This document shows, piece after piece, positions 12,691 through 24,399 of a DNA stretch of 64,000 bases. Position numbers and translations under genes: made by a program. The notes beneath the pieces were generated by a model, which made no database searches, was not told the DNA's origin, and worked only from the letters and a program-made list of their open reading frames with translations. This DNA comes from Dromiciops gliroides. Lineage: Eukaryota; Chordata; Mammalia; Microbiotheria; Microbiotheriidae. Positions within the stretch are counted from its first letter, which is position 1. The number at the start of each line of letters is the position of its first letter. The stretch is from NCBI RefSeq assembly GCF_019393635.1, contig NC_057864.1:448440322-448504321 (forward strand), read 5' to 3'.

Positions 12691-13164
12691 AAAAGCTATC
12701 ACTGACAGTATGAATGGATTCATATTATTATCATACCTTTGGGCAGGATGGAATTCCCATGCCAGTTTAAGATTCAATTCTCAATTTTGCCAGCTCTGAA
12801 ATTCTTGCATTTCAGCTCCTTTTTTAGGTCTAAGGTATAAAAAGAATCTGAGAGTGTAGTTCTTTGTTAAAATTGCAGTGAAATAAATCCCACCCCCATC
12901 CTTGCCTTAAAAATCATTCAAAGGCTCTTCCAAAATATAAATGTAACCTCAAAACAGGATCAAGTCCTAATTCACCACGGCATTAGCAACTCATTTTTGC
13001 TATTCCATAATGAGGTGAAAGACCACATGAATGAAAAGTTTCAAATCTCAAAGCTTCACATGGTTTAAAAATTCTTCTAAAATCAACAACATTTTTTAAT
13101 CATAGCCATCTAATCAGGAAATTATATAAATAACTCAAATAAAAAATAATGGACAATGTTGTTT

Positions 13165-13420
13165 TGATTCTCTAAATAGCAGAGACTAATGGCTAAAATG
13201 CAAGATTTAGAATTAGTGAAACCTGGGTTCAAATCCTTTGGTACTTTGTAGCTGTTGGACCCCGGCAAATTACCTAGTCTTTCTGAGGGGCAGTTTCCTC
13301 ATCTGTAAAATGGTACCTTGACCAAGATCACAAATCTAGTTGTGAGAAAATACATGCAACATAGGTAAAATTATATATATATATATATGGCATCTTACAA
13401 ACTTTGAAGCACTATATACA
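13165..13420 (+). mobile_element. MIR-like SINE
   Basis: 'GAAACCTGGGTTCAAATCC', 'CAGTTTCCTCATCTGTAAAA' and a decayed 3' part; a short (TA)n at 13370-13388 lies inside. Confidence 0.65.
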
Positions 13421-13597
13421 TGTCAGTTATTCTAATTATTGCCTAATAGTTTCATCCAAAAATTTCAAAATATGTAATACTGTGGAGAGTATTGGATTTG
13501 GGGTTATAGGGTCTGACTTCTAATGCTGGCTCTGCTACTTATTATCTGTGTGACCTTTGATAAGTTACTTAATCTCTGGGCTACAATTTCCTCCTAG

Positions 13598-13845
13598 AGT
13601 ATTGTTCTGTTATTTTTACTTGTGTCCAACTCTTCATGACCCCATTTTGGGGTTTTCTTGGCAGAGTTGCTAGAGTGGTTTGTCATTTCCTTCTCCAGCT
13701 CATTTGACAGATGAGGAAACTGAGGCAAACAGGGTTCGGTGACTTGCCCAGAGTCAAGGAGCTAGTAAATGTCTGAAGTAAGATTTGAACTCAGGAACTT
13801 CCTGACTCCAGGCCCTGTGCTCTGTGCACTATGGCGCCACCTAGC
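13598..13845 (-). mobile_element. CORE-SINE (Mar1-like)
   Basis: Reverse complement of the CORE-SINE type: 'CATGACCCCATTTTGGGG', 'TGGTTTGTCATTTCCTTCTC', ending CGCCACCTAGCT. Confidence 0.8.
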
Positions 13846-13879
13846 TAAACTTGAAAGAAAAAATTCTTCCTAGGTGCCA

Positions 13880-14348
13880 CCATTTCCTCTGATCTTGATC
13901 TTGTCTAAACACAATGCAATCTGGTTTCCAATCCCATCATCCAACTGAAATTGCCCTCTCCAAATTTACCAATCATCCCTTAACTGCCAGATCTAATGGT
14001 TTCTTCTTGATCCTCATCCTTTCTTGACCTTTCTGAAAATTTGACATTTTGACTGCCTTTTCCTCCTGAATACCCTTTCCTCTATGGGTGTTTTTTCTGA
14101 CTGATCTCTCTTGTTTTTTCTAGCCACTCTACCGGGCACCTAGGTGGTGCAGTGGATAGAGAACTGGCCCTGGAGTCAACAGGACCTGAGTTCAAATCTC
14201 ACCTCAGCATTTACTAGCTGTGTGACCCTGGTCTAGTCACTTAATGCCAATTGCCTTAAAACATTCAGGGCCATCTCCAATAATCTAGATATAGATAGAC
14301 AGACAGATAGATATAGATAGATATGTATATATATAAATCTCATATATC

Positions 14349-14400
<52 letters not shown>

Positions 14401-15850
14401 TATCACTGGACCCAGATGGCGCTGGAGGAGAGAGGAAGGTTGGTGACATTGCACAGCTTTCCCTCACTTAAATCCAATTCACTACAAGTCATGGCATCAC
14501 CCTGATGGCATGGTCTTCTTTGAGAATGAAGGATAAACAACAATAACCTGTTCTTCTACTGGTCAGTCTTTTTGTTGAATCTTCACCCCTGTCATATCCA
14601 CTAACTGGGGTCCTCTTTTCTTTTCTCTCTATGCTCTTTTATTTGGAGAGTCTTATCAGCTACTATGGTTTCAATGATCATCTCTTGGCAGATGATTCCC
14701 AGAGCTTATATCCAAGACTAATATTTCTCCTGTGTCCTATGTCACTAACTGACTGTTGGATATTTCTAACTGGCTATCTCTTAGGCATCTCAGCCTCAAC
14801 ATGCCCCAAATAAGAAATCATTACCTTCCCTACCACCACCAAGCCCTTCCCTTTTCTGAATTTTCCTGTTACTGTCCAGGGCACCACTATCCTTCTGTCA
14901 CCCAGGTTTGGCACCTAGGTGTCATTCTCCACTCTTCTCTCTCTCTCTCACTTATTCCACACAACCAGTAAGTTGCCAAATCTTATTCCTTTTTCTGCAA
15001 CATCGCTTACAAAGGCTCCTCCTTTCCATTCAAACAGTACCACTCTAGTTCAAGCCCTCCTCACCTCTCACCTGGACCTTAATTAATTAATTGATTGATT
15101 GATTAGTTCTTTTATTTATTTTTTACTTTAATTAATTTAATTTCACCAAGGACCTTTTAATTGATCTCTCTACCACAAATTTCTCCCCATTGCAATATAT
15201 CCTTCTCAGAGCTACCAAAGGGATTTTCCTAAAGTGTAAATCTTAACACAGAGTCACATCCCACTCACCATCCAATAAACTCCAAGGACTCCCTAATATG
15301 TCCCAGATCAAATTGAAAGCCTTTCAACATTTAAAAACTCTTCACAACCTCACCTATTCCTGCCCATCCAATTTTCTTCCATTCTATCTCACTTCCACAC
15401 ATGAAGCAGTTTAGCCATCCTGACATAGTTGATGATCTCATACAACATTCCATTTCCCACCTCTGAGCTTTTGCACTGAGTGTCCACCATGCCTGGAATG
15501 TTCTTCCTTCTTACATCAGCCTATTAAAACCCCTGGCTTCTAGCTTAGTTTATTAGAGGCTGGAGCAATAAGCTCCTCCTTTTTAGAAGCCTCATATCTG
15601 AACTTTCCAGGTAACTCCATTTGCCATCAGCAGCTCTACTTAGTTTCCACAAAACATCATGTCCCTGAACCGGGTACATCCTGGGGTTCCCTTTCCCTTT
15701 TTTCAGCTTCCTTTTGTGTGTTGCCTTCCCCCATTAGAATATAAGCTATTTATGGGCAGGGACTTTCTTTTCCTTATTTGTGTTCTCAGAACTCAACACG
15801 GAACCAGGCCTATAATAGATGCTTAATAAATGTTTATTGAACTGAATTGA
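13880..15850 (+). mobile_element. L2-type LINE 3' region, interrupted by a SINE
   Basis: Decayed coding text ('GTTGGATATTTCTAACTGG', 'CACCTAGGTGTCATTCTCC', 'TTTTGCACTGAGTGTCC', 'GCCTGGAATGTTCTTCC') is followed by the L2 3' end 'GGGCAGGGACTTTC' and 'GCTTAATAAATGTTTATTGA'. A composite SINE sits at 14127-14550. Confidence 0.6.
14127..14550 (+). mobile_element. Composite SINE with internal microsatellites
   Basis: A WSINE-like head is followed by (GATA)n, (CA)n at 14351-14388 and (TA)n at 14389-14401. A second part, 'GAGAATGAAGGATAAACAACAA', is shared in reverse with 30365-30685. Confidence 0.6.
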
Positions 15851-15859
15851 ATTTACATA

Positions 15860-16000
15860 CATCATCTTCCCACTGGAGTGAACTCTTTGAGAGCTGGGAC
15901 TGTTTTTGCTTTTTCTTTGTATTCTCAGGACTTAGCCAAGTGTCTGACACATAGCAAGCATTTGATAAATGGATGTTGTTTGATTGAATGTCTTGCCCAT
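15860..16000 (+). mobile_element. L2/MIR-type 3'-end remnant
   Basis: 'TTTGAGAGCTGGGACTG' then 'GTGTCTGACACATAGCAAGC' and 'TTGATAAATGG'. Confidence 0.45.
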
Positions 16001-16119
16001 AGTCACAGCATTGGCAGCAGAGACAGGATTCAAACTCAAGTAGTCTTTCTGACTCCCAGCCCAGGACTTTTTCCACAGCACCATCTAGATGGTCAGCCTC
16101 TATAGTCCAAATGGTCTAC

Positions 16120-16330
16120 ACTTAATAGAATCATGAGATTTTGGAGGTAGAAGGAACTTTATGGACACTCCAGTCTAACCCCCTCATGCTAAAGATGAAG
16201 AAACTGAAGGCCAAAAAAGTTGGAACTCATCCAAGGGTTCACAGCAAGATGGTACCAGAGCCAAGACTAGCATCAAGATTTCTTCACCCTTCCTCCCTTC
16301 CCACCTCCACCCCAGTCCAAGACTCTCCAC
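16120..16330 (-). mobile_element. MIR/THER1-type SINE fragment
   Basis: 'ATGAGATTTTGGAGGTAGAAGG' region (16133-16154), 'GATGAAGAAACTGAAGGCC' and 'TCCACTGTACTATCT'. Strand by analogy. Confidence 0.45.
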
Positions 16331-16819
16331 TGTACTATCTTCTGGGGCTCAACTCTTTCCTTCTATTAAAAACCTGTGACAAACCCCACAATGGAGTCAA
16401 ATCTTTAAGGCTTAACTTATGTGGGCAAACATCCACCCAGACTAGCACCATTTCCTGTGAAAATGTAATTGATGTAAAGCAATTTCCACAACATAGAAAT
16501 GGCCTCAGCCAGCAAACACTTGATCTTTTTGCCAAGTGAAAATACAAGGTAGCCAAGGGAAACACAGGTTTAAAACATAAAACATAAAATTGTTTGCAAA
16601 ACCAAATGAAGGAGGATATCACAAGATTATGAGCAATATGGGCTTATAAAATAGTGAGAAACAGTGAAAGGAAAAATGAGTTTGTTGAAAATCTGGCATG
16701 AGATTAAGCAACAAAACCCCAAAAGAATTTAAAGAAGAAACTAGAAAGAGGAAAACAGACCCCAAAAGGTTTTCCAAAAAGGGGGAAATATCTGCCACAT
16801 TTTATATAACAAACTATTA

Positions 16820-17065
16820 GGTAGTTAGGTGGTACAGTGTTTAGAGCATAGCACTTGAAGTCAGGAAGACCTGAGTTGGAGTCCTAACTCAAACACTCTC
16901 TAGTTTCATGACCCTGGGCAAATCATTTGACCTCTTAGCTTCAGTTTTCTCATCTGTCAAATGGGGATAATAATAGCACCTACCTCATAAGGTTGTCATA
17001 AGAATCAAATGAGTTAGAATGTGTAAAGCACTTTGCAAACCTTTAAAACACAATGTAAATGCTAG
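16820..17065 (+). mobile_element. MIR-like SINE
   Basis: 'GGTAGTTAGGTGGTACAGTG', 'CAGTTTTCTCATCTGTCAAA', then 'AGAATGTGTAAAGCACTTTG'. Confidence 0.65.
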
Positions 17066-17084
17066 CTACTTTTTTCTTCATCAA

Positions 17085-17500
17085 TAACATTGAGGTCACT
17101 ACGCTTGACTTTAATATCAATCCCCAACATGCTACATGTGAAGTAAAAATTGCAGTAAAGAAAACATAGACAAGACAAGTGGTGGATTAGATTACAAATA
17201 CTTAGAAGAGACCCATGCTTGAGTTGGCATGGTTTTTAGGACACCGATGTATTGGTTCTTGGATTGACTAATAGATGAGAAGCCACCAAAGCAATGGAAA
17301 AAATACTGTATGACTTAAGTACGCAAAAAAGATGTTCAAAACTATAGACCCCTTTAAGGCATTTTTTCTTGCCCTTACAAAATTTCTATTTAAAAAAAAG
17401 ACACACATATTAAGGGTATTCTTGAGGTAAATATAAGAAGGTAACAGGAAAGAGTTCATAAAGGTTATTCTAAAGAAACCATAATTTTACAGTCATTCGA
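17085..17500. other. Unclassified, possible decayed LINE
   Basis: Around 17281 the + strand reads roughly KPPKQWKKYC then DVQNYRPL, reminiscent of the reverse-transcriptase entry of non-LTR elements (RTE or L2). Too decayed to call. Confidence 0.2.
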
Positions 17501-17554
17501 CGGTCTGAAAAGTACAAAGAATACAACCCCCTCCCCAAAACAACAATTTTTAGC

Positions 17555-17775
17555 ACTTTTCTTGCTATTGAAAGTTTGCAAAGCACTTTATACAGCATAT
17601 CTCATTTGATCCTCATAAAAGCCTTGTGAGGTAGGTGCTACTATTATTCCCATTTTATAGATAAGGAAATGACGGCTGAGAAAGGTTAAGTGACTAGACA
17701 AAGGTCACACAGGGAATAAGTGTCTGAGATGGGATTTAAAGCAGGTCTTTCTGACTCAAATTCACAGCACCACTG
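17555..17775 (-). mobile_element. MIR-like SINE
   Basis: 'GCAAAGCACTTTATACAGC', 'TTGTGAGGTAGGTGCTA', 'GGTCACACAGGGAATAAGTG'. Confidence 0.65.
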
Positions 17776-17876
17776 GGACTTATCCCACCACTTACTTATT
17801 TTGACAGTAGATTAGCATATGATCTGGTAGAACAAAAGTCATACTTAAATGAGGTCCTTCAATTAGGTACCTCCCA

Positions 17877-18544
17877 CGGAGGAGGGGACAAACAGAAGCA
17901 AATCCTTTTGAAGAGGGATAGGGTGAAAGAAGATGGGTAATAGAGTCAATACCATGGGGAAGGGAATAGGATGGAGGGAAACAGTTAATAGTAATCATGA
18001 AAAAGAGAAAAGGGGGAAAATTGTACAAAAATATTTATAGAAACTCTTTGTGGTGGCTAAGAATTGGGAATCAAGGGAATGTCCATCAATTGAGGAATGA
18101 CGGAAGAAGCTGTGGTGTATGATTATAGTGGAATGGTATTGTGCTAAAGGAAATGTCAAACAGGATGATCCCAAGAAAAACCTGGAAAGACTCTTATGAA
18201 CTGATGTATAGTGAAGTGAGCAGAGCTGGGAGAACATTGTGCATAGTGACAGCAGTTTTGTTGGATGAGCAATTGTGAATGACTTAACTACTCTCAGCAA
18301 TACAATGATCTAAGACAATCCTGAGGGACTGATGACAAAGCTTACTATCCATCCCCATAGAAAGAACTGATAAAAAGAGCACTTGTGGATTGTACATATA
18401 TAACCTGGTTGCTGTCTTGTGGAGGGGAGAAGAAAGGGAAGGAGGGAGAAAAATTTGGAACTCTAAATCTTATGAAAATGAATGTTGAAAACTACCCTTA
18501 CATGGAACTGGAAAAAAAATAAATGTTTGTTGCATTGAAAAAAA
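17877..18544 (+). mobile_element. 5'-truncated L1 3' region
   Basis: 3' region similar to the L1 at 7686-8586 ('TTTATAGAAACTCTTTGTGG', 'AAATTTGGAACTCT'). The flanks ATTAGGTACCTCCCA (17862-17876) and ATTAGGTGCCTCCCA (18545-18559) form a target duplication with one mismatch. Confidence 0.85.
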
Positions 18545-18559
18545 ATTAGGTGCCTCCCA

Positions 18560-19300
18560 AGCAAATATTAAGATTATAGAAAATTCTTTGGAGATACAAC
18601 TGAGATAATTTTGTTGAAGGATTCTCCTCTTATTAATATCAAGCAAAGCATAAAACAACAAGTTGTATGTTTGCCAAAGGTATTTGCCTTTGTCATAGAG
18701 TAGATGTAGAAGATGGTTCAAATAGAAGAGATTTTCCCTACTGTTGAGGTCCTTCAGATGTTCCTGTGCCAACCCTGTGATATGATAGAACCCTTACCTC
18801 TCCCTGGTCAGAACTGATTGGTCTCAGGGAAGGGAATCTTCTACTCCAACACTCTTAGAGAAGATGACCACTGAATTGGCTCAAGCCTGGCCATTTTTAA
18901 AAGTAGTCTCATACAGGGAGTTGTTTGGACAGTACAGAGCAGAGGTGAAATTGCCCCCTAAACAGTCCTGAAAACTGCTTTATGTTCCAATGAGATTTAA
19001 GTGTCAGACTTCTGCAAGATTTTAACAATAGTTACAAACTCAAAAAATTTGATATTTCATACAGAAAAAAACACATTAACAAACCTGCTGAAAAAGGGGA
19101 ACACAACTCCCCCACTTTCACAGTTTTTTTTAATCTGATGCTCCCTTAAATCCCTTGGGAATAACAGGACTGTGATTTTTGGCTTTGGCTGTGGCATACA
19201 TATTAAATTGAACCACACAAAATAATTATACAATTTTGTTTTGGTGGGGTAGTTATTTAGTGTTAACAGTGACTATATGCACTACAGGAGTATTTTCCCC
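18560..19300. other. Intergenic, nothing recognised
   Basis: No gene or repeat recognised. Confidence 0.35.
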
Positions 19301-19308
19301 CCCAGAAA

Positions 19309-19563
<255 letters not shown>

Positions 19564-19639
19564 CCTCCCCAGGAACATTCTTAATTCAGTAAGGAACATG
19601 CGTAGGACTGCAGCTTTAACCTCTTTGGTTACTTGACAT

Positions 19640-19795
19640 TAATTTGAATGTATCTTTTGTATATCTATTTATACCCATTTTATCTCTCCCATTTGAATGT
19701 AAACTTCTTGAGGACAAGGGCTGTTTTTTGCTTCTACTTTGTATTTCCTGTGTTGGTACAGTAAGAATGTAATAAATGTTTGTTGGTTGATTCCA
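19640..19795 (+). mobile_element. L2 3'-end remnant
   Basis: 'CTTCTTGAGGACAAGGGCTG' then 'GTAATAAATGTTTGTTGG'. Confidence 0.5.
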
Positions 19796-19989
19796 CTGAA
19801 CAAATGAATTCTGAAGCAAATCACCCATGGAAGAAGGAAGAGGAACTAGGAATTCTGATTCCTGGTGCCCACAGCCAATTGCAAGACTTTCCTTATCCTC
19901 CTCTTCTCTAATTCCACAACTTTATCTTCTACATTCCAAATATTCCTGGCTGGCATCTTATTGAAAATGCCCCCTTCTGGGTTCTAAAA

Positions 19990-20240
19990 AGCCATGTGTA
20001 GAATACTAAGTGGATACAGCACTGAACCTAGAATCAGGAAGACCTGAGTTCAAATCCTGCCTCAGACGGTTATGAGCAGTAACCCAAGGCAAGTTACTTA
20101 ACTTCTGTCTACCTCAGTTTCCTCATTTGTAAAATGGGGGTAATAATAGTACCTACCTCCCAAGTAGGTTGTGAGGATCAAATGAGATGATATTTCAAAG
20201 GCATTTAGCACAACTTGGCACACAGTAGGTATTATAGAAA
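19990..20240 (+). mobile_element. MIR-like SINE
   Basis: 'AAGACCTGAGTTCAAATCC', 'CTCAGTTTCCTCATTTGTAA', 'GGTTGTGAGGATCAAATGAG', 'CACACAGTAGGTATT'. Confidence 0.7.
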
Positions 20241-20800
20241 TGCTGGAACCTACTATGCACTAAGCACCAAAAACCCTCCTGTCCATTTTACTATTGGAGC
20301 ACTAGGCTCTAAGATTCAAAGATGAAAAATTACTCAGCTCCTACAGTCAATGAGCCCACAATCTAATGTCTGTAGATAAGAATGATACAAGGTACTATGA
20401 TAGGGCAGTGATGGAGAGATCCAGACCAAATGCTAAGACTGCAGAGAACAGCTAACACCTGACCTTGGTTTTGAAGGGAAAGAATCTCCATAGGAAGAGT
20501 TAGAAGGAGTCCATTCCAGGCCCAATTTTAGGCCTCCTAGAATATGGCAAGATCAGGATTACATCAAAGAACATTGGATGTCCTTTGTTTGGTCTGGAAT
20601 GTACTGATTATATAAAAGGGAATGATGTGAAAGTATCAATCCATAAAACAAGTTAATGGGCCAGGTGCTGGGCCAGGTGCCAGGCTGGGCACTGAAGATA
20701 CAAAAACAAAAGTTAAACAGTCTCACGTGTGAGTTGAGGCATTGAAGAGCAATGTGAAAACGGAAATGTGATCTGCAAAAGTGAACACATCTCACCCCAG
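20241..20800. other. Intergenic, probable old interspersed repeats
   Basis: 'TACTATGCACTAAGCACC' and 'TTTTGAAGGGAAAGAATC' recall the L2-type repeat seen elsewhere in the window. No gene seen. Confidence 0.3.
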
Positions 20801-20809
20801 CCAATTGAA

Positions 20810-20965
20810 GTCACAGGACCTGAATCTGAATCCTGTCTCAGCCACTTACTCCCTGTATGACCTTGGGCAAGTCATATCACTTCTTTCAGCCTCAGTTTCC
20901 CCATCTGTAAAATGAGAGAACTCCACTAAATAACCTCTGAATTCCCTAGAAGGCCCAGAAGGAAG
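20810..20965 (+). mobile_element. MIR-like SINE fragment
   Basis: 'GACCTGAATCTGAATCCTGT', 'CCTTGGGCAAGTCATATCAC', 'CAGTTTCCCCATCTGTAAAA'. Confidence 0.6.
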
Positions 20966-21218
20966 AAAATACAGACATGGAAATTTCATAAGGAGAGAAG
21001 AACAAAGGAGAAGGGAAGGTTTGGCCCTTGGACTGCATATACCTATATATGAGTGGAAAACTGCTTTAGGAAACATGGTAGTAAAAAAGAAAGGACATTA
21101 TTATCCTCTGCATCAGGACGAGGTGGGTTCCAGTCTTACCTTAGACACTTATTGAATGAGCCTTGGCAAGTCATGCAACCTCTCTAGGTCTTAGTATCTT
21201 CTTCTATGAAGAAGAAAG

Positions 21219-21427
<209 letters not shown>

Positions 21428-21659
21428 GGAAAAAAGGTTCCTTGTAGCCTGCCTGGAGAATGCCTTGGACCAAGTTTCTGAGGCAATACTGCCATCTAGT
21501 GATCAAATAAACCCAAGACAAACTTGAAAGGCTGAAATTTTGAAGTCAGTGACTCCCTTAAATCAGGGTTATAACCGTTAGTAAGAAGACATTTACACCT
21601 CTGCAAGCCAAATCTGCTTGAAAAAATGAGAATAATATTTGGCCTTCCTCCTTTTGTTC

Positions 21660-21746
21660 CTATTTATTTATTTGTTTGCCTGTTCATTTATTTATTTACT
21701 TATTCATTCATTTATTTATTTGTTCATTCATTCATTCATTCATTTA
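21660..21746. repeat. Imperfect (ATTT/ATTC)n tract
   Basis: TTTATTTATTTG and TTCATTCATTCA blocks abut the left arm of the inverted duplication at 21754. Confidence 0.85.
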
Positions 21747-21753
21747 TGAACTG

Positions 21754-22277
21754 TTTTTGGAACTAGTGCCAAGTAAATGTGACCCGAGAGGAGAATAACC
21801 CCTACTCAATAATTTTCCAGAACTCAAAAGTGAAGTGTCAAAGGCTCTTTTATTTCTTTCTCAAGAGAAAGAGCACTCACTGGGGGAAGTGATTCAGTGT
21901 TGCAGCAAGTGAGTGCAAAGAATGGGAGTACTAGGCTCTTTTTATCCTCTTCCCCTAGCACATTATTAAGTCCCTCCCTCATTCACCTTTGGCCAATTAC
22001 TAGAGAGTTACAATCTAGCTAATCGAAAGACATATTTAGAAAACCTATTTACATAATTTATTCAGTGTCTTAATATCCAATCAATTTAGAGTATTTCTCA
22101 ATCCATTGGTTTTGCATATCTTCCTTCCATCTAAGTCCTCCTCCACTAGGATTGTCTCATGTTACCATGTCCTGATGTTATCTGGGGGAAATTACATTTT
22201 ACCCAATCTCAAGTGTCTTCCTTTCTGAGAAGGATCCAGAGCCTATTCTCACATGACCTACTAATAAAAACCATTCA
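21754..22277 (-). mobile_element. LTR-like fossil, minus strand
   Basis: Read on the minus strand, an AATAAA (near 21850) is followed by about 90 bp that would be R-U5, ending near CACTAGTTCCAAAAACA. That order suits an old retroviral-type LTR. The family and the far end are not fixed. The terminal 90 bp recurs inverted at 22962-23048. Confidence 0.35.
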
Positions 22278-22420
22278 TGGGGGCAGCTGGCCCTGGATTC
22301 AGGAGGACCTGAGTTCAAATCCAGACTCAGACACTTGACACTTACTAGCTGTGTGACCCTGGTCAAGTCACTTAACCCTCATTGTCCTGCAAAAAAAGAC
22401 AAAACAAAAAACAAAAACAC
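22278..22420 (+). mobile_element. WSINE-like SINE, internally deleted head
   Basis: GGGGGCAGCTGGCCCTGGAT lacks the usual 'AGGTGG...AGCACC' segment of about 25 bp; the rest is normal, with an A-rich tail. Confidence 0.85.
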
Positions 22421-22859
22421 TGGCTATTTCTTTGAGAAGGGTGATCTTCATTGATGATGCTGATTTGTGATTTTTTTTTAATATTTACTTATATAAAATA
22501 TCTATGTGTGTACGTTCTCATTTTGTGTGGACAAAACCCCTCTGAAATAAGTCATACATTGAGAGATGAGCTGAAAGGGACCTGATTGTGCAGTTGAGGA
22601 AATTAATCCCACAAACACAGAGATCAGCTCTTCAGAGTGGACCTGTAATTTCATGGACCCAAAGAATCACATGTCATTACAGTTTAAGATTAACCAAGGC
22701 CAACCCCCTCATTCCACAGATGAGCAGCTGAAGCCCAGCTGGATGACACGACCTCATCATAAGCATCTGGCCCATTGGCAGAAGAGCCAAGAGTAGAACA
22801 CAAGAGTAGACTCCTCATCTAGTGTTTTGGTTTGCTTTCTACTATGCCAAGCTGTTTCC

Positions 22860-23100
22860 TATGTGTTTAATGACCAGGTCGCATATCTAGTCTTGTTTAT
22901 CTATAAAATGAGGATAATAGCACCTACGTCCCAGGGTTGTTGTAGAGATTTATAATTTATACTTTGACACTTCACTTTTGAGTTCTGGAAAATTGAGTAG
23001 GGGTTGTTCTCCTCTCGGGTCACATTTACTTGGCACTAGTTCCAAAAATTATGTTATTTATAAAGTGCTTTGCAAAACCTAAAAAAATGCTATATAAATA
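22860..23100 (+). mobile_element. MIR-like SINE split by an 87-bp insert
   Basis: 'CCCAGGGTTGTTGTAGAGA' (left part) and 'TATTTATAAAGTGCTTTGC' (right part) are the two halves of one MIR 3' region. Bases 22962-23048 between them are the inverted copy of 21754-21843. Confidence 0.65.
22962..23048 (+). repeat. Right arm of 87-90 bp inverted duplication
   Basis: The reverse complement matches 21754-21843 at about 98% outside a short length difference. Starts CTTTGACACTTCAC and ends GGCACTAGTTCCAAAAA. Confidence 0.95.
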
Positions 23101-23281
23101 CTAGTTCTTGCTTTTAATAAATAAACTATTAAACAATGCAGAGCAAGACCCAGATCAAAGGGGCACTCCACTGGAGACTTTTCAAGTTAACACCAAAACC
23201 ACTTAGCAACTATTCAACCAGCTCTGAATCTAATTCATTACACTGCCATCCAAACCAATTCCATGAGAATAATATGATTTT

Positions 23282-24340
23282 CAAATTTATAAGAATCCAA
23301 GTCATTCCCCAATTGAGAAATGGTCAAAGGATATAAACAGGCAGTTTTCTGATGAAGAAATCTAAGCTGTCTATTCCCATATGAAAAAAATGCTTTAAAT
23401 CACTATTGATTAGAGAGATGCAAATTAAAACAACTCTGAGGTACCATCTGACACCTATCAGAGTGGCTAATATGACAAAAAAAGGAAAATAATAAATGTT
23501 GGAGAAGCTGTGGAAAAATTGGAACACTAATGCATTGTTGGTGGAGCTGTGAACTGATCCAACCATTCTGGAGAGCAATTTGGAATTATGCCCAAAGGGC
23601 TATAAAGCTGTGCATACCCTCTGACCCAGCAATACTACTTTTGGATCTTTTTCCCAAAGAGATCATAAAAAAGAAAAAAGGACCCACATGTACAAAAATA
23701 GTTATAGCTGCTCTTTTTGTGGTGGAAAGGAATTGGAAATTGAGGGGTTGCCCATCAATTGAGGAATGGCTGAACAAGTTGTGGTATATGAATGTAATGG
23801 AATTCTATTGTGCTGTAAGAAATGATGAGCAGGAGAAGTTCAGAGAAACCTGGAAGGACTTGCATGAACTGATGATGAGTGAGATGAGCAGAACCATAAG
23901 AACATTATACACAGTATCATCAACATTATGTGTTGATCAACTGTGATAGACTAGATTCTTCTCACCAATACAATGGTACAAGAAAGTTACAAAGGACTCA
24001 TGGTGGAAAAGGCTCTCCAAATCCAGAAAAAGAAAAAAAAAAAGGAACTGTGGAATATGGATGCTGATTGGACCATACTATTTCTTTTGTTTTTGGTGCT
24101 GTTGTTTTTCTTTTTTGAGGTTTTTCCCTTTTGCTCTGATTCTTCTCTTATAACATGACTAATGCAAAAATATGTTATATATATATATATATATCAGATT
24201 ACCTGCTGTCTAGGTGAAGGGGGGAGGGAGGGAGAAAAATTGGAAATTGGAAATCTTATATAAACAAATGTTGAAAACTATCTCTACATGTAACTGGAAA
24301 ATAATAAAATACTTTTATTTTTAAAAAAAGAATGAAAAAA
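23282..24340 (+). mobile_element. 5'-truncated L1 with readable ORF2 C-terminus
   Basis: A 138-residue frame at 23530-23946 (MHCWWSCELIQPFW, then SDPAILLLDLFPKE, CTKIVIAALFVVERNWK, MNVMEFYCAVRNDEQ) corresponds to the human L1 ORF2 end (LHCWWDCKLVQPLW, FDPAIPLLGIYPNE). The flanks AGAATAATATGATTTT (23266-23281) and AGAATAATACGATTTT (24341-24356) form a 16-bp target duplication with one mismatch. The 3'UTR includes a (TA)n near 24175-24194. Confidence 0.93.
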
Positions 24341-24399
24341 AGAATAATACGATTTTTTAAAAATGAAATCAGGGTTAAGTGATTTGCCCAGGGTGGCAC

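Noticed and set aside
21754-23048. 1.3 kb DNA transposon with 90-bp terminal inverted repeats
   Set aside because: A MIR spans the right boundary, and no target duplication is seen at the outer ends.
23530-23946. 138-residue protein as a host gene
   Set aside because: It is the L1 ORF2 C-terminus inside an L1 with target duplications.
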